Of a stretch of 64,000 nucleotides of DNA, positions 25,583 through 38,094 are shown piece by piece. The DNA lies in contig JAMZAV010000444.1 in NCBI GenBank assembly GCA_024449915.1, positions 496,001 through 560,000 on the forward strand, written 5' to 3'. The translations under genes and the position numbers were made by a program. Every line of letters starts with the position of its first letter. Within the stretch, counting starts at the first letter, position 1. This stretch comes from Sweltsa coloradensis. Its lineage: Eukaryota > Arthropoda > Insecta > Plecoptera > Chloroperlidae. The notes under the pieces were generated by a model that saw only the letters and a program-made list of their open reading frames with translations, was not told where the DNA came from and did not search any database.

Positions 25583-25987
25583 TATGTGATGCGTTTCGTG
25601 AAACGGGACCTCTGGGAGAAGTATCTAGTTTTGCTGTAGAGCTTGATTTTTAGTTAAATGTGTAAACAGTCGACTTTCAGTCGAAATAAAAATGCGAAAA
25701 GGAGACGGAAATTTTGAATTTCTTTTTCCCCCAAAATTTCGATTTTAAATAGTAATTTATGGCAAAACAAGGGATTATTTTTGTAAGAGCCTATTTAAAT
25801 CAAATTTTATCATTATTATTGTTTTTGAATAATAAATATCAAAACGTTGTCATTTCTACAGTAAAAGTCCGATTTGCATAGAATGTGTACCATATTCTTC
25901 GTAATTTTGTCTTCTTTTAAATGCACACAAAATCTTCAAATCGACCACCTTCACCCAGAGGTTCCTATTCACGAAACGCATCACATA
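25583..25987. mobile_element. MITE with 39-bp terminal inverted repeats
   Basis: The left end (25583-25621) and right end (25949-25987) are inverted copies matching at 35 of 39 positions by eye, centred on TATGTGATGCGTTTCGTG and ACCTCTGGG. The 405-bp length and AT-rich, non-coding interior fit a MITE. The target duplication and superfamily are unclear. Confidence 0.7.
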
Positions 25988-26894
25988 TTGAAAGCGATAA
26001 ATATATAAGTCGTGTACTGTTATTACTGTTGTTGTTCTGTGCATAAAGATATGAGACCGAGGTAATTCAAAATCAATTTCGAAAGTGATTTAAACACAAA
26101 TTTACCTTTTACACCGTAACGTAAAGGATTTATTTCCAAAATAATTTAAGTTAATTTGGGATAATTTTGTATTCATTCAATGTTTTAATTTCATAATCAA
26201 ATTATGTTTTAATCCCTAGCAATTACTTAATTATGCCGACTTCCAGAAAATAAGTTCACCAATAACTATATATATCACTCCATTAAACACGTGTGTTTTC
26301 CGGTGACGTGAAGTTTAAGAGTAAGTAGAGATTTAAATTAATAAAAACCTGCATTTATCAACACATTCAATCAATCAATCAATATCAGTGTATACTCATC
26401 ATTATTTCATGACCCAGCTAGAGTAGGTTATACTGAAAGTTATAAAAACCAATAAAACGTATTTAAAAATGAATATTTAAAAATATGTTGCGGATGTTAC
26501 AAACTTAAAATACAAAACAAATGCGATGCCTATCATTGCAAGTTGTTTTCTGTGCAGTATGGAACACAGTATAATAATCCAGTGTGAACACGTGCCCCCT
26601 CGTCTTGACCGGTGTTAAAACACAAGTGTCCTCTTGTGTCTGACAAACTCGTCACGAGTATCGGGAAACCATCGACAGTCGCAACCGTAAGAAGTAATGG
26701 ATGTTCCCCCAAGGAGGGATATAGCGTGTCCATGTCCATGCTACCAGCCCCTGTTATTACCTCAGGCATGGCTGCACACCGAGTAAGGGGTGTCACTACC
26801 TCAAACACTTCGGGGGATAGACGCAGTTCACTTTCTTCGTGTTATTTAACAGAAGATTTCTTAAAAACAACCACGGATATGGGAGTTTCCAAAA
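25988..26894. other. Intron 1 sequence
   Basis: Contains an AATC tetranucleotide run at about 26368-26386 and a GC-richer stretch at 26560-26830 with open frames on both strands (26612-26974 plus, 26533-26808 minus). Neither frame shows a domain or splice context, and I do not call them genes. Confidence 0.4.
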
Positions 26895-27250
26895 GAGGGA
26901 GCGAAGCTACAACAACAAATCGTCGAAAAAGAATAAACGATAATAAAAAAATACGTTGCTTTCCAAGGAGGTGAAGAGATAAATTAAAATAGGGATACAT
27001 ACATGTTAAATGTTCCAAAACTTATAATATGAGGTTTTTGGTGGAGGTGCCGAGTTTTCCAAGGAAACTTTGGTTGTAGAGTCGAGTTATCAAAAACGTT
27101 CTTTTTAATCCTTCTTGAAGTGTAATGTAAACAAAAACGCATGTGAATCTAGTTCGAGTTCGATTTTCACTGTGAGACGTGTCACACAGACAGACGGACG
27201 GACGGGCGGACTAAAAAGTGATGCATATAGAGAGGCTTGGCTCCTTAATA
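26895..27250 (-). mobile_element. GTCY-type Helitron-like element (family D)
   Basis: The left edge GAGGGAGCGAAGCTAC is the same as at 20786. The right edge (GGCTTGGCTCCTT near 27236-27248) is its imperfect inverse. Inside are the recurrent block at 27037-27055 and the GTCY-type run CAGACAGACGGACGGACG at 27188-27205. This is the most complete family D copy, because both subterminal inverted motifs can be seen. It has no coding capacity. Confidence 0.55.
27037..27055. repeat. Recurrent block TTTGGTGGAGGTGCCGAGT
   Basis: The fourth copy of the tRNA-3'-end-like block, inside the family D element at 26895-27250. Confidence 0.6.
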
Positions 27251-27792
27251 ATTCAACTTTATTAGACTGATAGCTTTTCAGAAGATTAAATAGCCAAATG
27301 GTGGTGGCTACATTGGTTCTCCACCTCATTTCTGCATTATTAAATTTGATCTCAATATTTGATTTCATAAATTTACTAATACTCTTTGGCCAGTTGTCAG
27401 AATCAACACATTATTGGGCTTGACAAAACATTCCCAAAATTTAATTTTATCAAATAATTAAGTTGACAATTATTATTACTTTTTATATTTATCGTTACTA
27501 TCTTGTTGAAATGAATTATATTTAATGTTTTATTAATACTGATTTTAAATCATCTTCACCCCAACATTATTAATCATTTAACCTGAGAAATGTATCTAGC
27601 GTTTACATTCGTTGTCGTATCCTTACCAGGTTCAATAACCTTCAGATTCAGTAGATTGAACTTTTCCTACCAGATAATGAAATCTGCCAAGTTCTCGACC
27701 CACCACCCACCCTTCCTCCTATTCGTGTTGATATTAATGACTTGAGCAAACCAGAATCAATCTTTGCTTCTCAACGGAGAATAAAATATGGA
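27251..27792. other. Intron 1 sequence
   Basis: AT-rich; I see no gene or repeat here. The last 20 bases or so (GAATAAAATATGGATGTCTG) resemble the flank of the GTCY tract in family D elements. Confidence 0.4.
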
Positions 27793-27813
27793 TGTCTGTT
27801 CGTCCGTCTGTCC

Positions 27814-27895
<82 letters not shown>

Positions 27896-27896
27896 G

Positions 27897-27984
<88 letters not shown>
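27793..27984. repeat. GTCT tetranucleotide microsatellite, 192 bp
   Basis: Nearly perfect (GTCT)n with a GTCC-containing start and one TGTGTGTC interruption at about 27893-27900. The overlapping frames rich in Cys-Leu-Ser-Val or Thr-Asp-Arg-Gln are artefacts of this repeat. Flanks resemble those of the GTCY tracts in family D elements (GTGTCGACAG versus GTGTCACACAG), so it may be an expanded core of such an element. Confidence 0.95.
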
Positions 27985-30900
27985 GACACGAATAGGAAAC
28001 GGAATCAGCCGATGAATGATAAACGAGCCGATTACGTGGGGTTGTCAGTGTCGTGCTGTGCCCAGGGACTTAGCTCAGCAAACCTGGGATTAGTTAGGTA
28101 ATTTGAGCCTAAAACCTGGGTGTTCTGCTGAGGTCACGTCTTGCGCGAAAACTTGTGGGCTTTCGCGGACCAACTCCGAGTTAGTATATGCCTACTTGGC
28201 CAGCAAGAATTCATCCTGTTAAGATATTGATTGAATGGCTAGTTAAAATATTCGTTCAAGTTTAACTAGAAGAATACAAAAACATGTTTAAGAGGCAACC
28301 ATCACCATGTAACACCTCTCATTAATAGGCTAGCCTCATTAATTAATTAATTCCGTATAATGTTTCGATCTCTTCCCCTCACTTTTTTCACTCCGACCTA
28401 TCAGAGGATAAAGAGGAATACAAAAGCAAAGGAAGACTACTTACGTGCTCAACATATGACGATTATTGTTTTATCTGCCAAATTACTAATTAGCTAGATT
28501 TTCATGACGGGACAGGTAGGCCAGTGTAGGGCTATGGACATGCGCATATCCTCTTTAGTCTGCTTACTTGCTGTGACCACGCAGTACATTTCATTTATTG
28601 ATAGTAAGCTTTAATTTCCACAATTAGTCAGTTTACCAACAAACAAAATACATATGTTTTGAAACGTATGTTTAAAATATAAAATAGTGGAAATCGTAGA
28701 ATAAATATTTGACCTCATTTCAAGTTGGATCATATGGAATTTATCGTATTTCCAATGATGGAATGTTCGAGTTTCTGTCACCGAAAACCGACCCACCCAG
28801 CTGTATTTTGATTCACATACACATTATAATTAAACGTATTCTATTAATTGAATAATGGTGATATCGTAATGCAGCGGATTATGAAGGTGAAATGCATATC
28901 AAACTACAAAGTTGAGGTAATTGTGCACCATTGTCTGTGAAATTGACTGTAATTAAATAGCTGCATGGATAAACTGCAACGCTGTATTATGCTGATAATT
29001 GGGGTCAGTAGTGTGGAATAGTTCCTATTTAACCATATAACGTGCTTTAACTACAGTGCTTTGAGTGCTTTAGAGGCGGCTTGCAGCCACGTTAGAGGAA
29101 AGAGCGCGGTATAGATTAAGAGGAGACTGGCCATGTCGGGAGAGTCTAGAGCTGAAGTTTACCCTACCAAGATATCTGTACTATAAAGCATATTTTACCA
29201 TGGCGATTCAAGAGCTTCCTGGATCGGAACTCTACATTGTTATAAAATATAATTCGATCTGATTTCCGTTCGTCGTATTTTTACAACGTAAAAGACTAAA
29301 ATAAAGGCAAAACATTCATCTGTTCTTCAATTGCACAACGTCGTGGAAAATTCTTTAATTTTGAGATGTGATGAAAAAAGGTGCATTCTAAAATATAAAT
29401 GTTGTACATTTCTTTTTTTAGTAACATCTATTAAATACTCATTAATTTTTTTTAAATGTGTACGTTTATATGTTATGTTTAAACATTAACAAAATTGAAA
29501 CCCCTAGTAATTTGACATATTCAGATCTGCTTAGTAGAATGAAATAAAACTTGCTTAACTGTGACCACTAAGTTGCAACTGAACTCTGGGAAGACTGCAC
29601 AGCAACGAATTATAGGTGGTCCTGCAGGCAACGAAAATATAAACAATCCCGTGAGAAAAGCTCGGATTTAAAAAGGGACAAGATATTATCTGCCGAGGAG
29701 TAGGATGTGATGATTAATGGAGTATGAAATATTTATGTATGGAGTTGCATAAATTTCAATGCTGGGGTTGGGAAATCGCCACAACTTTTCATTAAGGTCC
29801 GACAGTTTTTGACTAGCCTTAATTCTGAGTTAAGTCATATCTACATTCAACTCAGGGGCTTTGAACATGTTAAAAGGTTTTTGTTATCAAAATAACATTT
29901 GCGATAGTAATTATTTGGAAAACATATCAATTATTTAAATTCCCACTTTTGTTTTATATTAATAACAATGTAATGTTTGGTTATTTGAACGTGATGGATA
30001 TGTAGTTGATGGATTTAGTAGTGGTTTAACATTGTGGGGCTGTGAAACTAGTGGAGTCAAAGAGAGTCACTGAGATTAGAAAGAGGACCTGAGACTCTAA
30101 AGGGTTGCTAATCTCACTGGTAATATGATCAACTATAATGGAGTTAATGTTATTTGAATTTAAATACTCGAATAAGATTTAAGATTTATAAAAGCATTGG
30201 TTGTTAGATCATCCCTCTATAGAGGGTGAGGGTTGCAAGGGTTAAGTTTGTTTTAATCTATTGTTATTCGTGATGGCAATATGTGTGAGGCTGCAGTATA
30301 TTTTGCTGAAAACATTACACACTTTGAATCAATCGTAAACGTTTCAAATATGTTTCCACCATCTTGGAACTAAAGCCAGTACTTTGTAATTTATCAAAGT
30401 TAATGCCATTCAAAATAAATAAATTATATACACAGAATATAATTATATAATATACAATAATATAAGTCAGTAATAATCTTTGTGTTGTGTGCCATCAGAC
30501 ACGAATATGACAAAAAAATAAAATCCTCTATTCGATATTTTATTGAAGAATGACTAGAAAATTTACAGTTAGTTTGTGTCCTCTGTAACTTTTGAAATAT
30601 TGTTATTCCCTTCTTTCTACATTGTTGCCAAGATGGACACGAACTTTGAATGTTATGAATAACTTTGGGTTCTTTGCTACTCTTGGACCGAAGTGTCGAT
30701 TATAGAGTCCTCGTATTCTGATCTATGTTTCAATAAGTCTCACTGCATAAACATGTGAATGTGAAGGCAGCATAATAAAATATAATTGAATCGCTTCCAT
30801 CACTATCAGTTATGATCGAATCAACTCAAGGGTGTCGTAAACACAGCCGGGCTTTAGAGTTCATCCACCCAGAGAGATCATATTTTGTAGCCCCTGTCTG

Positions 30901-31083
30901 TTTTATGTCTTCCCCGGTCACGTGCTACTCTGATGGCAAGACACCGGAGGGTCAAACTCTCGTTTATACCTCGGATACGTTACAAGTTGTACGGCTTTAC
31001 TAGGGTGGCCTAGCATCTCGCGCGGGACACTTTCACAGTATCACGCAGAGTATGTGTCCACTCATGTTCACCGGGTAATACGT
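27985..31083. other. Intron 1 sequence
   Basis: AT-rich with no recognisable coding exon, RNA gene or repeat. A few short frames (such as 30812-31003) have no supporting features. Confidence 0.5.
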
Positions 31084-31250
31084 ACTTTCTTTAAGAAACA
31101 ATTATGTATTATACTTTCTTTTAGAAACAATATGTATTATACTTTCTTCTTGAAACAATTATGTATTATACTTTCTTTTAGAAACAATTATGTATTATAC
31201 TTTCTTTTTGAAACAATTATGTATTATAATTTCTTTTAGAAACAATTAAT
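31084..31250. repeat. 29-bp minisatellite, about six units
   Basis: Units begin ACTTTCTTTTAGAAACAATT and end ATGTATTAT. Consecutive units start at about 31084, 31113, 31141, 31170, 31199 and 31228. Units differ at a central TTAA/TTAG/CTTG/TTTG position, and one unit is a base shorter. The repeated frame across it is an artefact. Confidence 0.9.
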
Positions 31251-31370
31251 ATGTAGTAATTAATTATCTTCGATTGACATTGTACATGTTATTACAACGA
31301 AGTACAGTCCCAAAAACTATGCATCTGTCAAAAGGCATAGACATTGTAGCAAATGTTGATATACTTAAAA

Positions 31371-32951
31371 CTAGAAAAACGCTTAAGTCCCGCCGCGTTG
31401 TTGGATGAGCGTAATTGGTGCATTGAGCTGCCATGTGTTATGCGGATTTTCTGTTGTTCTGTGAAAAGATCATTGCTAAGTTGAAGATTTTTTTTAAATT
31501 AATTTAAATTAAATAAAAAATAAACTTTAATTTTTAATTTTTTTAATTAATCGTAATTTAAAAAAAAAGAAAAAAATCGTAAAATTGCGATTTTCATAAA
31601 AAATATCTATTCGATTGCGCTCAAATTTCACACGAATATATTAATTCATAAAATTAAGGTTCTGTGAAAAAATTATTACAATCGGTTAAAGCATGTAGGT
31701 GTTAAAAGTCAAAGAATTGTTTAAAACTAGGAAAACGCTTAAGTCCCGCCGCGTTGTTGGATGAGCGTAATTGGTGCATTGAGCTGCCATGTGTTATGCG
31801 GATTTTCTGTTGTTCTGTGAAAAAATTAGTACTAAGTTGAAGATTTTTTTTTAATTAAATTAAATTAGATAAAAAATAAACTTTAATTTTTAATTTTTTT
31901 AATTAATCGTATGAATTTTAAAAAATTGAAAAAACAAAAAATTGCGATTTTTATAAGAAATAATTATTTGATTGCGCTCAAATTTCACACGAATATATAA
32001 ATTTATAAAATTAAGGTTCTGTGAAAAAAGTATTACAATAAAATAAAGCATGTAGGTGTTATAAGTAAAAGAATTGTTTAAAAAAAGAAAAAACCCACAA
32101 AATTTATATTTTCATAAAAAATAATTTTTTGATTGCGCTCAAATTTCACACGGATATCTTAATTCATAAAATTAAGGTTCTGTGAAAAAATCATGAAAAT
32201 CGGATTAAGCATGTAGGTGTTACAAGGAAAATAAATTTTCAAAAAATCGAAAAAAATCGTAAAATTGCGATTTTCATGAGAAATAGTTTTTTGATTGCGC
32301 TCAAAAACGTGGCAGTTCTAAGTTCAGAGATTTCGAAGGCCTCCATAAAATTTCATCGCAAACGGAGTATCGGTTTAGCCGGAATCGTGCTGACAAACAC
32401 ACAAAAATACAGAAAAAAAGAAAGAAGGAAGGAAAGAAAAAAAAAACATTCCGGATTTTTTTCTCCAGTGTAGTGAAATGGAATCTTCGCTTCGCTCGCT
32501 TCGCTCGCTACGCTCGCTACGCTCATCCAAAAAGAAAAAACCCGTAAAATTTCGATTTTCATGAGAAATAATTTTTCTATTGTTCTCAAATTTAACACGA
32601 ATATCTTAATTCATAAATTATGGTTCTGTGAAAAACTCATTAAAATTGGATGAAGAATGTAGGTATTATAAGTCGAAGAAACTTTAAAAAATCGAAAAAA
32701 ATCGTAAAATTGCTTTTTCATGAGAAATAATTTTTCGATTGCGCTCAAAAACGTGGCAGTTCTAAGTTCAGAGATTTCGAAGGTCTCCAGAAAATTTCAT
32801 TGCAATTGGAGTATCGGTTTAGCCGGAATCGTGCTGACAAACACACAATAATACAGGAAAAAAAAAGAAAAAAAAACATTCCGGATTTTTTTCTCCAGTG
32901 TAGTGAAATGGAATCTTCGCTTCGCTCGCTACGCTCGCTACGCTCATCCAA
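31371..32951 (-). mobile_element. Helitron-like element interrupted by a second copy
   Basis: Element parts are 31371-31726 and 32531-32951 (about 777 bp joined); the rest is the nested copy. In element orientation it starts TTGGATGAGCG (at 32951) and ends with the hairpin region and CTAG (31374-31371), followed by T. The interruption lies in an A-run. Adding the A residues either side of the nested copy (4+3) gives the same seven as the uninterrupted sister sequence at 32079-32085, so no target duplication is seen. No coding capacity. Confidence 0.8.
31727..32530 (-). mobile_element. Helitron-like element nested in an older copy
   Basis: A complete 804-bp copy in the same orientation as its host. 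The ends are CTAG at 31727-31730 and CATCCAA at 32524-32530. It carries the inverted CGCTCATCCAA/TTGGATGAGCG motifs, the hairpin region and A/T-rich blocks with repeated 'CGTAAAATTGCGATTTT' and 'CAAATTTCACACG' motifs. The sharply defined junctions with the host copy make this the best definition of family ends in the window. Confidence 0.85.
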
Positions 32952-33155
32952 TTACGATACAATGAAACAAAAAAATTAGGTATTCAAATATTCATTTTTC
33001 ATAGTTCCCGACCGGTCGGGATAGATTTTTTTAACTACGGTAAATTGTTTTCTGGGTTGTATTAAAATTTAAATATGAACAAATATATCTACTTGGTTGT
33101 TTCCTGACTAATGAAGTTGAGATATTAAAATATTGTAATGTTAATGACATACTTA

Positions 33156-33784
33156 ATAGGAAAACGCTTAAGTCCCGCCGCGTTGTTGGATGAGCGTAAT
33201 GGATGGTGCATTGAGCTGCCATGTGTTATGCGGATTTTCTGTTGTTCTGTGAAAAAATCATTACAAAGTTGAAGATTTTTTTTAAATTAATTTAAATTAA
33301 ATAAAAAATAAACTTTAATTTTTAATTTTTTTAATTAATCGTAATTTTAAAAAAGAAAAAAATCGTAAAATTGCGTTTTTCATAAGAAATAATTATTCGA
33401 TTGCGCTCAAATTTCACACGAATATATTAATTCATAAATTTAAGGTTGTGTGAAAAAATTATTACAATCGGTTAAAGCATGTAGGTGTTAAAAGTCAAAG
33501 AAATTTTTTAAAAATCGAAAAAAATCGTAAAATTGCGATTTTCATGAGAAATAATTTTTCGATTGCGCTCAAAAACGTGGCAGTTCTAAGTTCAGAGATT
33601 TTAAAGGCCTCCATAAAATTTCATCGCAATTGGAGTATCGGTTTAGCCGGAATCGTGCTGACAAACACACAATAATACAGAAAAAAAAAAAGAAAAAAAA
33701 AAAAAAAAACATTCCGGATTTTTTTCTCCAGTGTAGTGAAATGGAATCTTCGCTTCGCTCGCTACGCTCGCTACGCTCATCCAA
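33156..33784 (-). mobile_element. Helitron-like element, internally deleted
   Basis: It begins (3' end on the minus strand) with ATAG in place of CTAG, followed by GAAAACGCTTAAGTCCCGCC, and ends at CATCCAA (33784). About 150 bp of the internal blocks seen in the 804-bp copy are missing. A poly-A/G-rich tract lies at about 33680-33709. A family A SINE abuts it at 33785. Confidence 0.8.
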
Positions 33785-34218
33785 TAATAAATAAATAAAT
33801 AAATTAAATAAATTTTATTTAGAGTCTGCCCACTCAGTTATATAACTGATTTTCAGTGGGGGACTTTAAATCAAAGCGACCAAGCCAACCCTGCAGGCCC
33901 CGACGCAATCGACGAGTGAGCGATAACCAACCAAAGATCGATATTTTTAATAGGAAATATAGCAATCAGTGGTATGGACAGTGCGAACACCCGCGAATCA
34001 ACGCCAGAATCAACAAGGCCGATTCAGAACAACTCTGAAATTTATTATGTGCTTCGTTGCTAGGACGGCTCCAAAGTCACCGTTTACAAACTCCTAAGAC
34101 AAGAACTGATGGACTTAAGTCCAAATCAGAAGTTAAAAAACTTCTGACTTTAGCGGGAATCGAACCCTGGACCTTCTGCATTGGAAGCAGATACGCTAAC
34201 AACAAGACCAACGAACCA
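33785..34218 (-). mobile_element. tRNA-derived SINE, family A, full length
   Basis: On the minus strand the head reads GGTTCGTTGGTCTTG ... TTAGCG ... CTGCTTCCAATGCAG ... GGTTCGATTCC. The body and ATTT-rich tail follow at lower coordinates. The tail directly meets the end of a Helitron-like element. Confidence 0.85.
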
Positions 34219-34545
34219 ATTTTATAATCCGTAGTTATATAGCTAAAATAAATTGCTTTCTTATATTTATAAAGGCAAAGATAGGTTTTGATAATATTAT
34301 ATTAAAGAACTGACACAATGATACTTAGGAAGGTTTACCTGATCAACACACATCTAGTTTTCCAAACAGAAACCCCGATACATGAAATTATCCACGTGAC
34401 AGGGCTCAAACGGACATATCATCCAGACCTATAGATACTAGTGCGGTACTATTCTGCCATGGAATTAACAATTCGTAGCACTATAACTTATTTGTCAAAA
34501 AGTGCCCTGTATATGAATATTATGTAGACGCGCAGATAAAATATA
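34219..34545. other. Intron 1 sequence
   Basis: I see no feature in this stretch. Confidence 0.4.
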
Positions 34546-34546
34546 A

Positions 34547-34959
34547 CACACACATAACAAAAACTTGTAGAAATACAGCCAAACCTTACACACTCAAAAG
34601 GAATGAGATCTAAAAAAAGGGCCAAGCTCATCTACCCTTCCACATTTGCGCATTCTTAATTCATAAACGTACAGTGTCCCATAACAGCATCCTCGAAAAG
34701 CTTGGCAAAATAGAATTTGCGATTATTAATTTAACGTAGTAGTTTATCCAAGTTCTTTTTTTGTAATTAATTTAAACGTAAACATGCAAATTCTATTTTG
34801 CCAAGCTTTTCGAGGATGCTGTTATGGGACACTGTACGTTTATGAATTAAGAATGCGCAAATGTGGAAGGGTAGATGAGCTTGGCCCTTTTTTTAGATCT
34901 CATTCCTTTTGAGTGTGTAAGGTTTGGCTGTATTTCTACAAGTTTTTGTTATGTGTGTG
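34547..34959. repeat. Left terminal hairpin of the compound palindrome
   Basis: The arms 34547-34720 and 34786-34959 are each 174 bp and appear to be exact reverse complements or nearly so. They enclose a 65-base loop. The stem contains CTTGGCAAAATAGAATTTGC at its inner end. Confidence 0.85.
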
Positions 34960-36642
34960 ATCTTATTACTTTTTCAAGTTCCATTACAAAATTATTTGTT
35001 AAAATATAATATTTTTATCAAAGTTGATTTAATTTTTATGGTATTAGCAATAACAATAGGATGTAAAATATCTAGGCCCGGATTCATGTACATCCTGGGT
35101 ATAGGTGGTATAACCATGGTATAACGACGGTATAAGGACTGGTTAAGTCTAGGCAACTCACATCCTATTAAAACTTTCCCATGTAACAACAAACGCACAA
35201 CTAATGTAATTTTACACCTATTTCACTGCACCCACACGAGGGAAGCGATATATCTAGACGGCCTTGACCCACAGCCATGTAAATCATCAGATAATCAGAA
35301 GAATATTGAAAATTTTCACCATCTTTTGTTTTACATTTTTATTAAAAGTGACAGGAGATTGCGTGAGTTGATTTAATAGAAAAGAAAAAGCTTATTATTG
35401 CCGTAAATTTTGGAATAGCCTAGGACTATCATACCATTGTTTATCTGCATTAGGCTTGTAGTAATCAAAACTAGTTATTTGTGCGGGAAGTGTGTCAAAA
35501 CAAGGAAGTGCTGGCCTAGGGTTGGCTAAGAAAGGCCTAGGGCTTGTCAAACATGTAGTGTAAGTATTTATTTATCTAGTCATATAGCCTAATGGAACTT
35601 TAGACCTACACTGTTGTATTATAAATAATTTTCTACATCTGGGCCTAGGCCAGGGACGGTTTCTGATTTGTTTTATGAGAGTATAATGACACCTTTTCTC
35701 GTTCCACACAAAGTAGAAAAATTTTAAATGTCCGCTATTTGTTTACGTATCGCACTTTCCCGCCTAACTCTGCTTATACCGTCAACAAGTGTCAAGTAGC
35801 TATGGTTACTTGTTGATTGTATGCCAAGTGTTTAAGGCTTATTTTAAAACCTTTATTTGGAAGCCTTCCAACAAACTTTTTTAACTTTTTTTTTCAAAAG
35901 AGACTATAATACTATAACCTTAATGTCCATGTAAAATATGAACATTGTAGTCCCACCCGTCTGGTCAGAATCGCGGGCCGACGTATTAGATGTAAGTAGC
36001 AGTAGTAGCAGTAGTAGGAGTAGTAGGAGTAGCTAACATCCTTAAAGTGATTTTGAGCATGTTTCAAGCCATTTTTTCACCAAGAAGGAATGGTCGTACC
36101 CCAATAAAATTTGGCATGTGTTGTCAGGTACCTAAATCCCCTCGATTGTGATAGTTTTCAAGTTCACATCACGTTACATGACGGCTGGGTAACACCTCGA
36201 AATCACCCCAACTCTGCTTGGTGTATAAGGTGCTTGAGTGTGTAGCGCACCGCGGCTTGGCTGCGGCGCCCTAACGGGCACCTAGATAATATGAGCCTAG
36301 ATAAAAGGTACCCTATACCTATATCTAGATACTGACACTGGATTCCACACTTATACGGCCAACCGCCAAATACAGGCCCTCTTCTAGGTGCCCGTTAGGG
36401 CGCCGCAGCCAAGCCGCGGTGCGCTACACACTCAAGCACCTTATACACCAAGCAGAGTTGGGTGATTTCGAGGTGTTACCCAGCCGTCATGTAACGTGAT
36501 GTGAACTTGAAAACTATCACAATCGAGGGGATTTAGGTACCTGACAACACATGCCAAATTTATTGGGGTACGATTATTCCTTCTTGGTGAAAAAATGGCT
36601 TGAAACATGCTCAAAATCACTTTAAGGATGTTAGCTACTGCC

Positions 36643-36693
36643 TACTACTGCCTACTACTGCCTACTACTGCCTACTACTGCTCACATCTAATA
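36643..36693. repeat. CCTACTACTG minisatellite in the palindrome right arm
   Basis: About four copies of the 10-base unit CCTACTACTG. The mirrored place in the left arm (35992-36034) instead has an irregular AGT/AGC/AGG trinucleotide run, so the arms have diverged here by repeat slippage. Confidence 0.8.
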
Positions 36694-38094
36694 CGTCGGC
36701 CCGCGATTCTGACCAGACGGGTGGGACTACAATGTTCATATTTTACATGGACATTAAGGTTATAGAATGATAGTCTCTTTTGAAAAAAAAAGTTGAAAAA
36801 GGTTTGTTGGAAAGGCTTCCAAAAAAAGGTTTTAAAAATAAGCCTTAAACACTTGGCATACAATCAACAAGTAACCATAGTTACTTGACACTTGTTGACG
36901 GTATAAGCAGAGTTAGGCGGGAAAGTGCGATACGTAAACAAATAGCGGACATTTAAAATTTTTCTTCTTTGTGTGGAACGAGAAAAGGTGTCATTATACT
37001 CTCATAAAACAAATCAGAAACCGTCCCTGGCCTAGGCCCAGATGTGGAAAATTATTTATAATGCAAAAGTGTAGGTCTAAAGTTCCATTTGGCTATAGGA
37101 CTAGTAAAATTCATACTTACATTACATGTTTGACAAGCCTAGCCAACCCTATGCCAGCACAACATTGTTTTGATATGAACTTGCTCAACTGTTTGTTTAC
37201 ATAATTGCAACAATCAAATCATTTCATACAACTTGTCTTTCGATTGGCCAGCGTTTATGAAGGCACTGCCATCTAGAATAAATATAGAACTTTTTCGAGC
37301 TCTTTGCTATACGCAAATCTTTTTAAAGTGTTTGGATTTCGTGATACTCTTTCAACCATAGACATCCTATATAATTGGCTAGACCAGCAGTCGGTGGTCC
37401 ACTTCCGGTACAATTAGAAAGCCATCTTAAAATGACAGTTTACATGTTAATCAAATGGGAGCGATTTGTGGCCAAATAGTTCTCAAGATTGCCGCCAGGT
37501 TGACAGGTAAGCATACTAGCTTTTAACACCAAATGATTACTAAATTCCCTTATGCAATCACTTCGTATTGTTTCTTTTGTTTAATACCATGCTGCACAAG
37601 CTAAAACCATATCAAACAATCCAGTAAAATACTTTATTGCATTAAAAAAGCATAAATTAAAACACCAAATCGCCATCTTGAAATGGGCCGGTTGAGTCTT
37701 CAATTTGCTACGCTCGCGCCTGTGCGGAGGTATAGGAGACTGCTAATCTAGCCTACTATAGGGGTTTAATTAATATCAATGCTTTCAACTCACAACCCAT
37801 GACGTTTTCCACGATACCGTTCAAGAATACCAATTCCTTCGAAAACGAAAACGACTTCGTTTTCAAATTGCGTTTTCAACTCATCTCCCACGAACTCAAG
37901 AATTGGGGTCCAGTCCTTATACCGTCGTTATACCATGGTTATACCACCTATACCCAGGATGTACATGAATCCGGGTCTAGATATTTTACATCCTATATTG
38001 TTACTGCTAATACCATAGAATTTAAATCAACTTTGATAAAAATATTATATTTTAGCAAATAATTTTGTAATGGAACTTGAAAAAGTAATGAGAT

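Noticed and set aside
27742..28101. Open frames of Cys-Leu-Ser-Val or Thr-Asp-Arg-Gln repeats
   Set aside because: They are created by the GTCT microsatellite on both strands and in several frames, and have no coding features outside it.
31084..31250. A CRISPR-like array
   Set aside because: The units are head-to-tail with no spacers. It is a plain 29-bp minisatellite in eukaryotic intron DNA.
32276..33784. Frames with Ser-Glu-Arg or Ala-Ser-Val repeats
   Set aside because: They come from the GAGCGAAGC-type 5' end of Helitron-like elements and recur wherever a copy lies.
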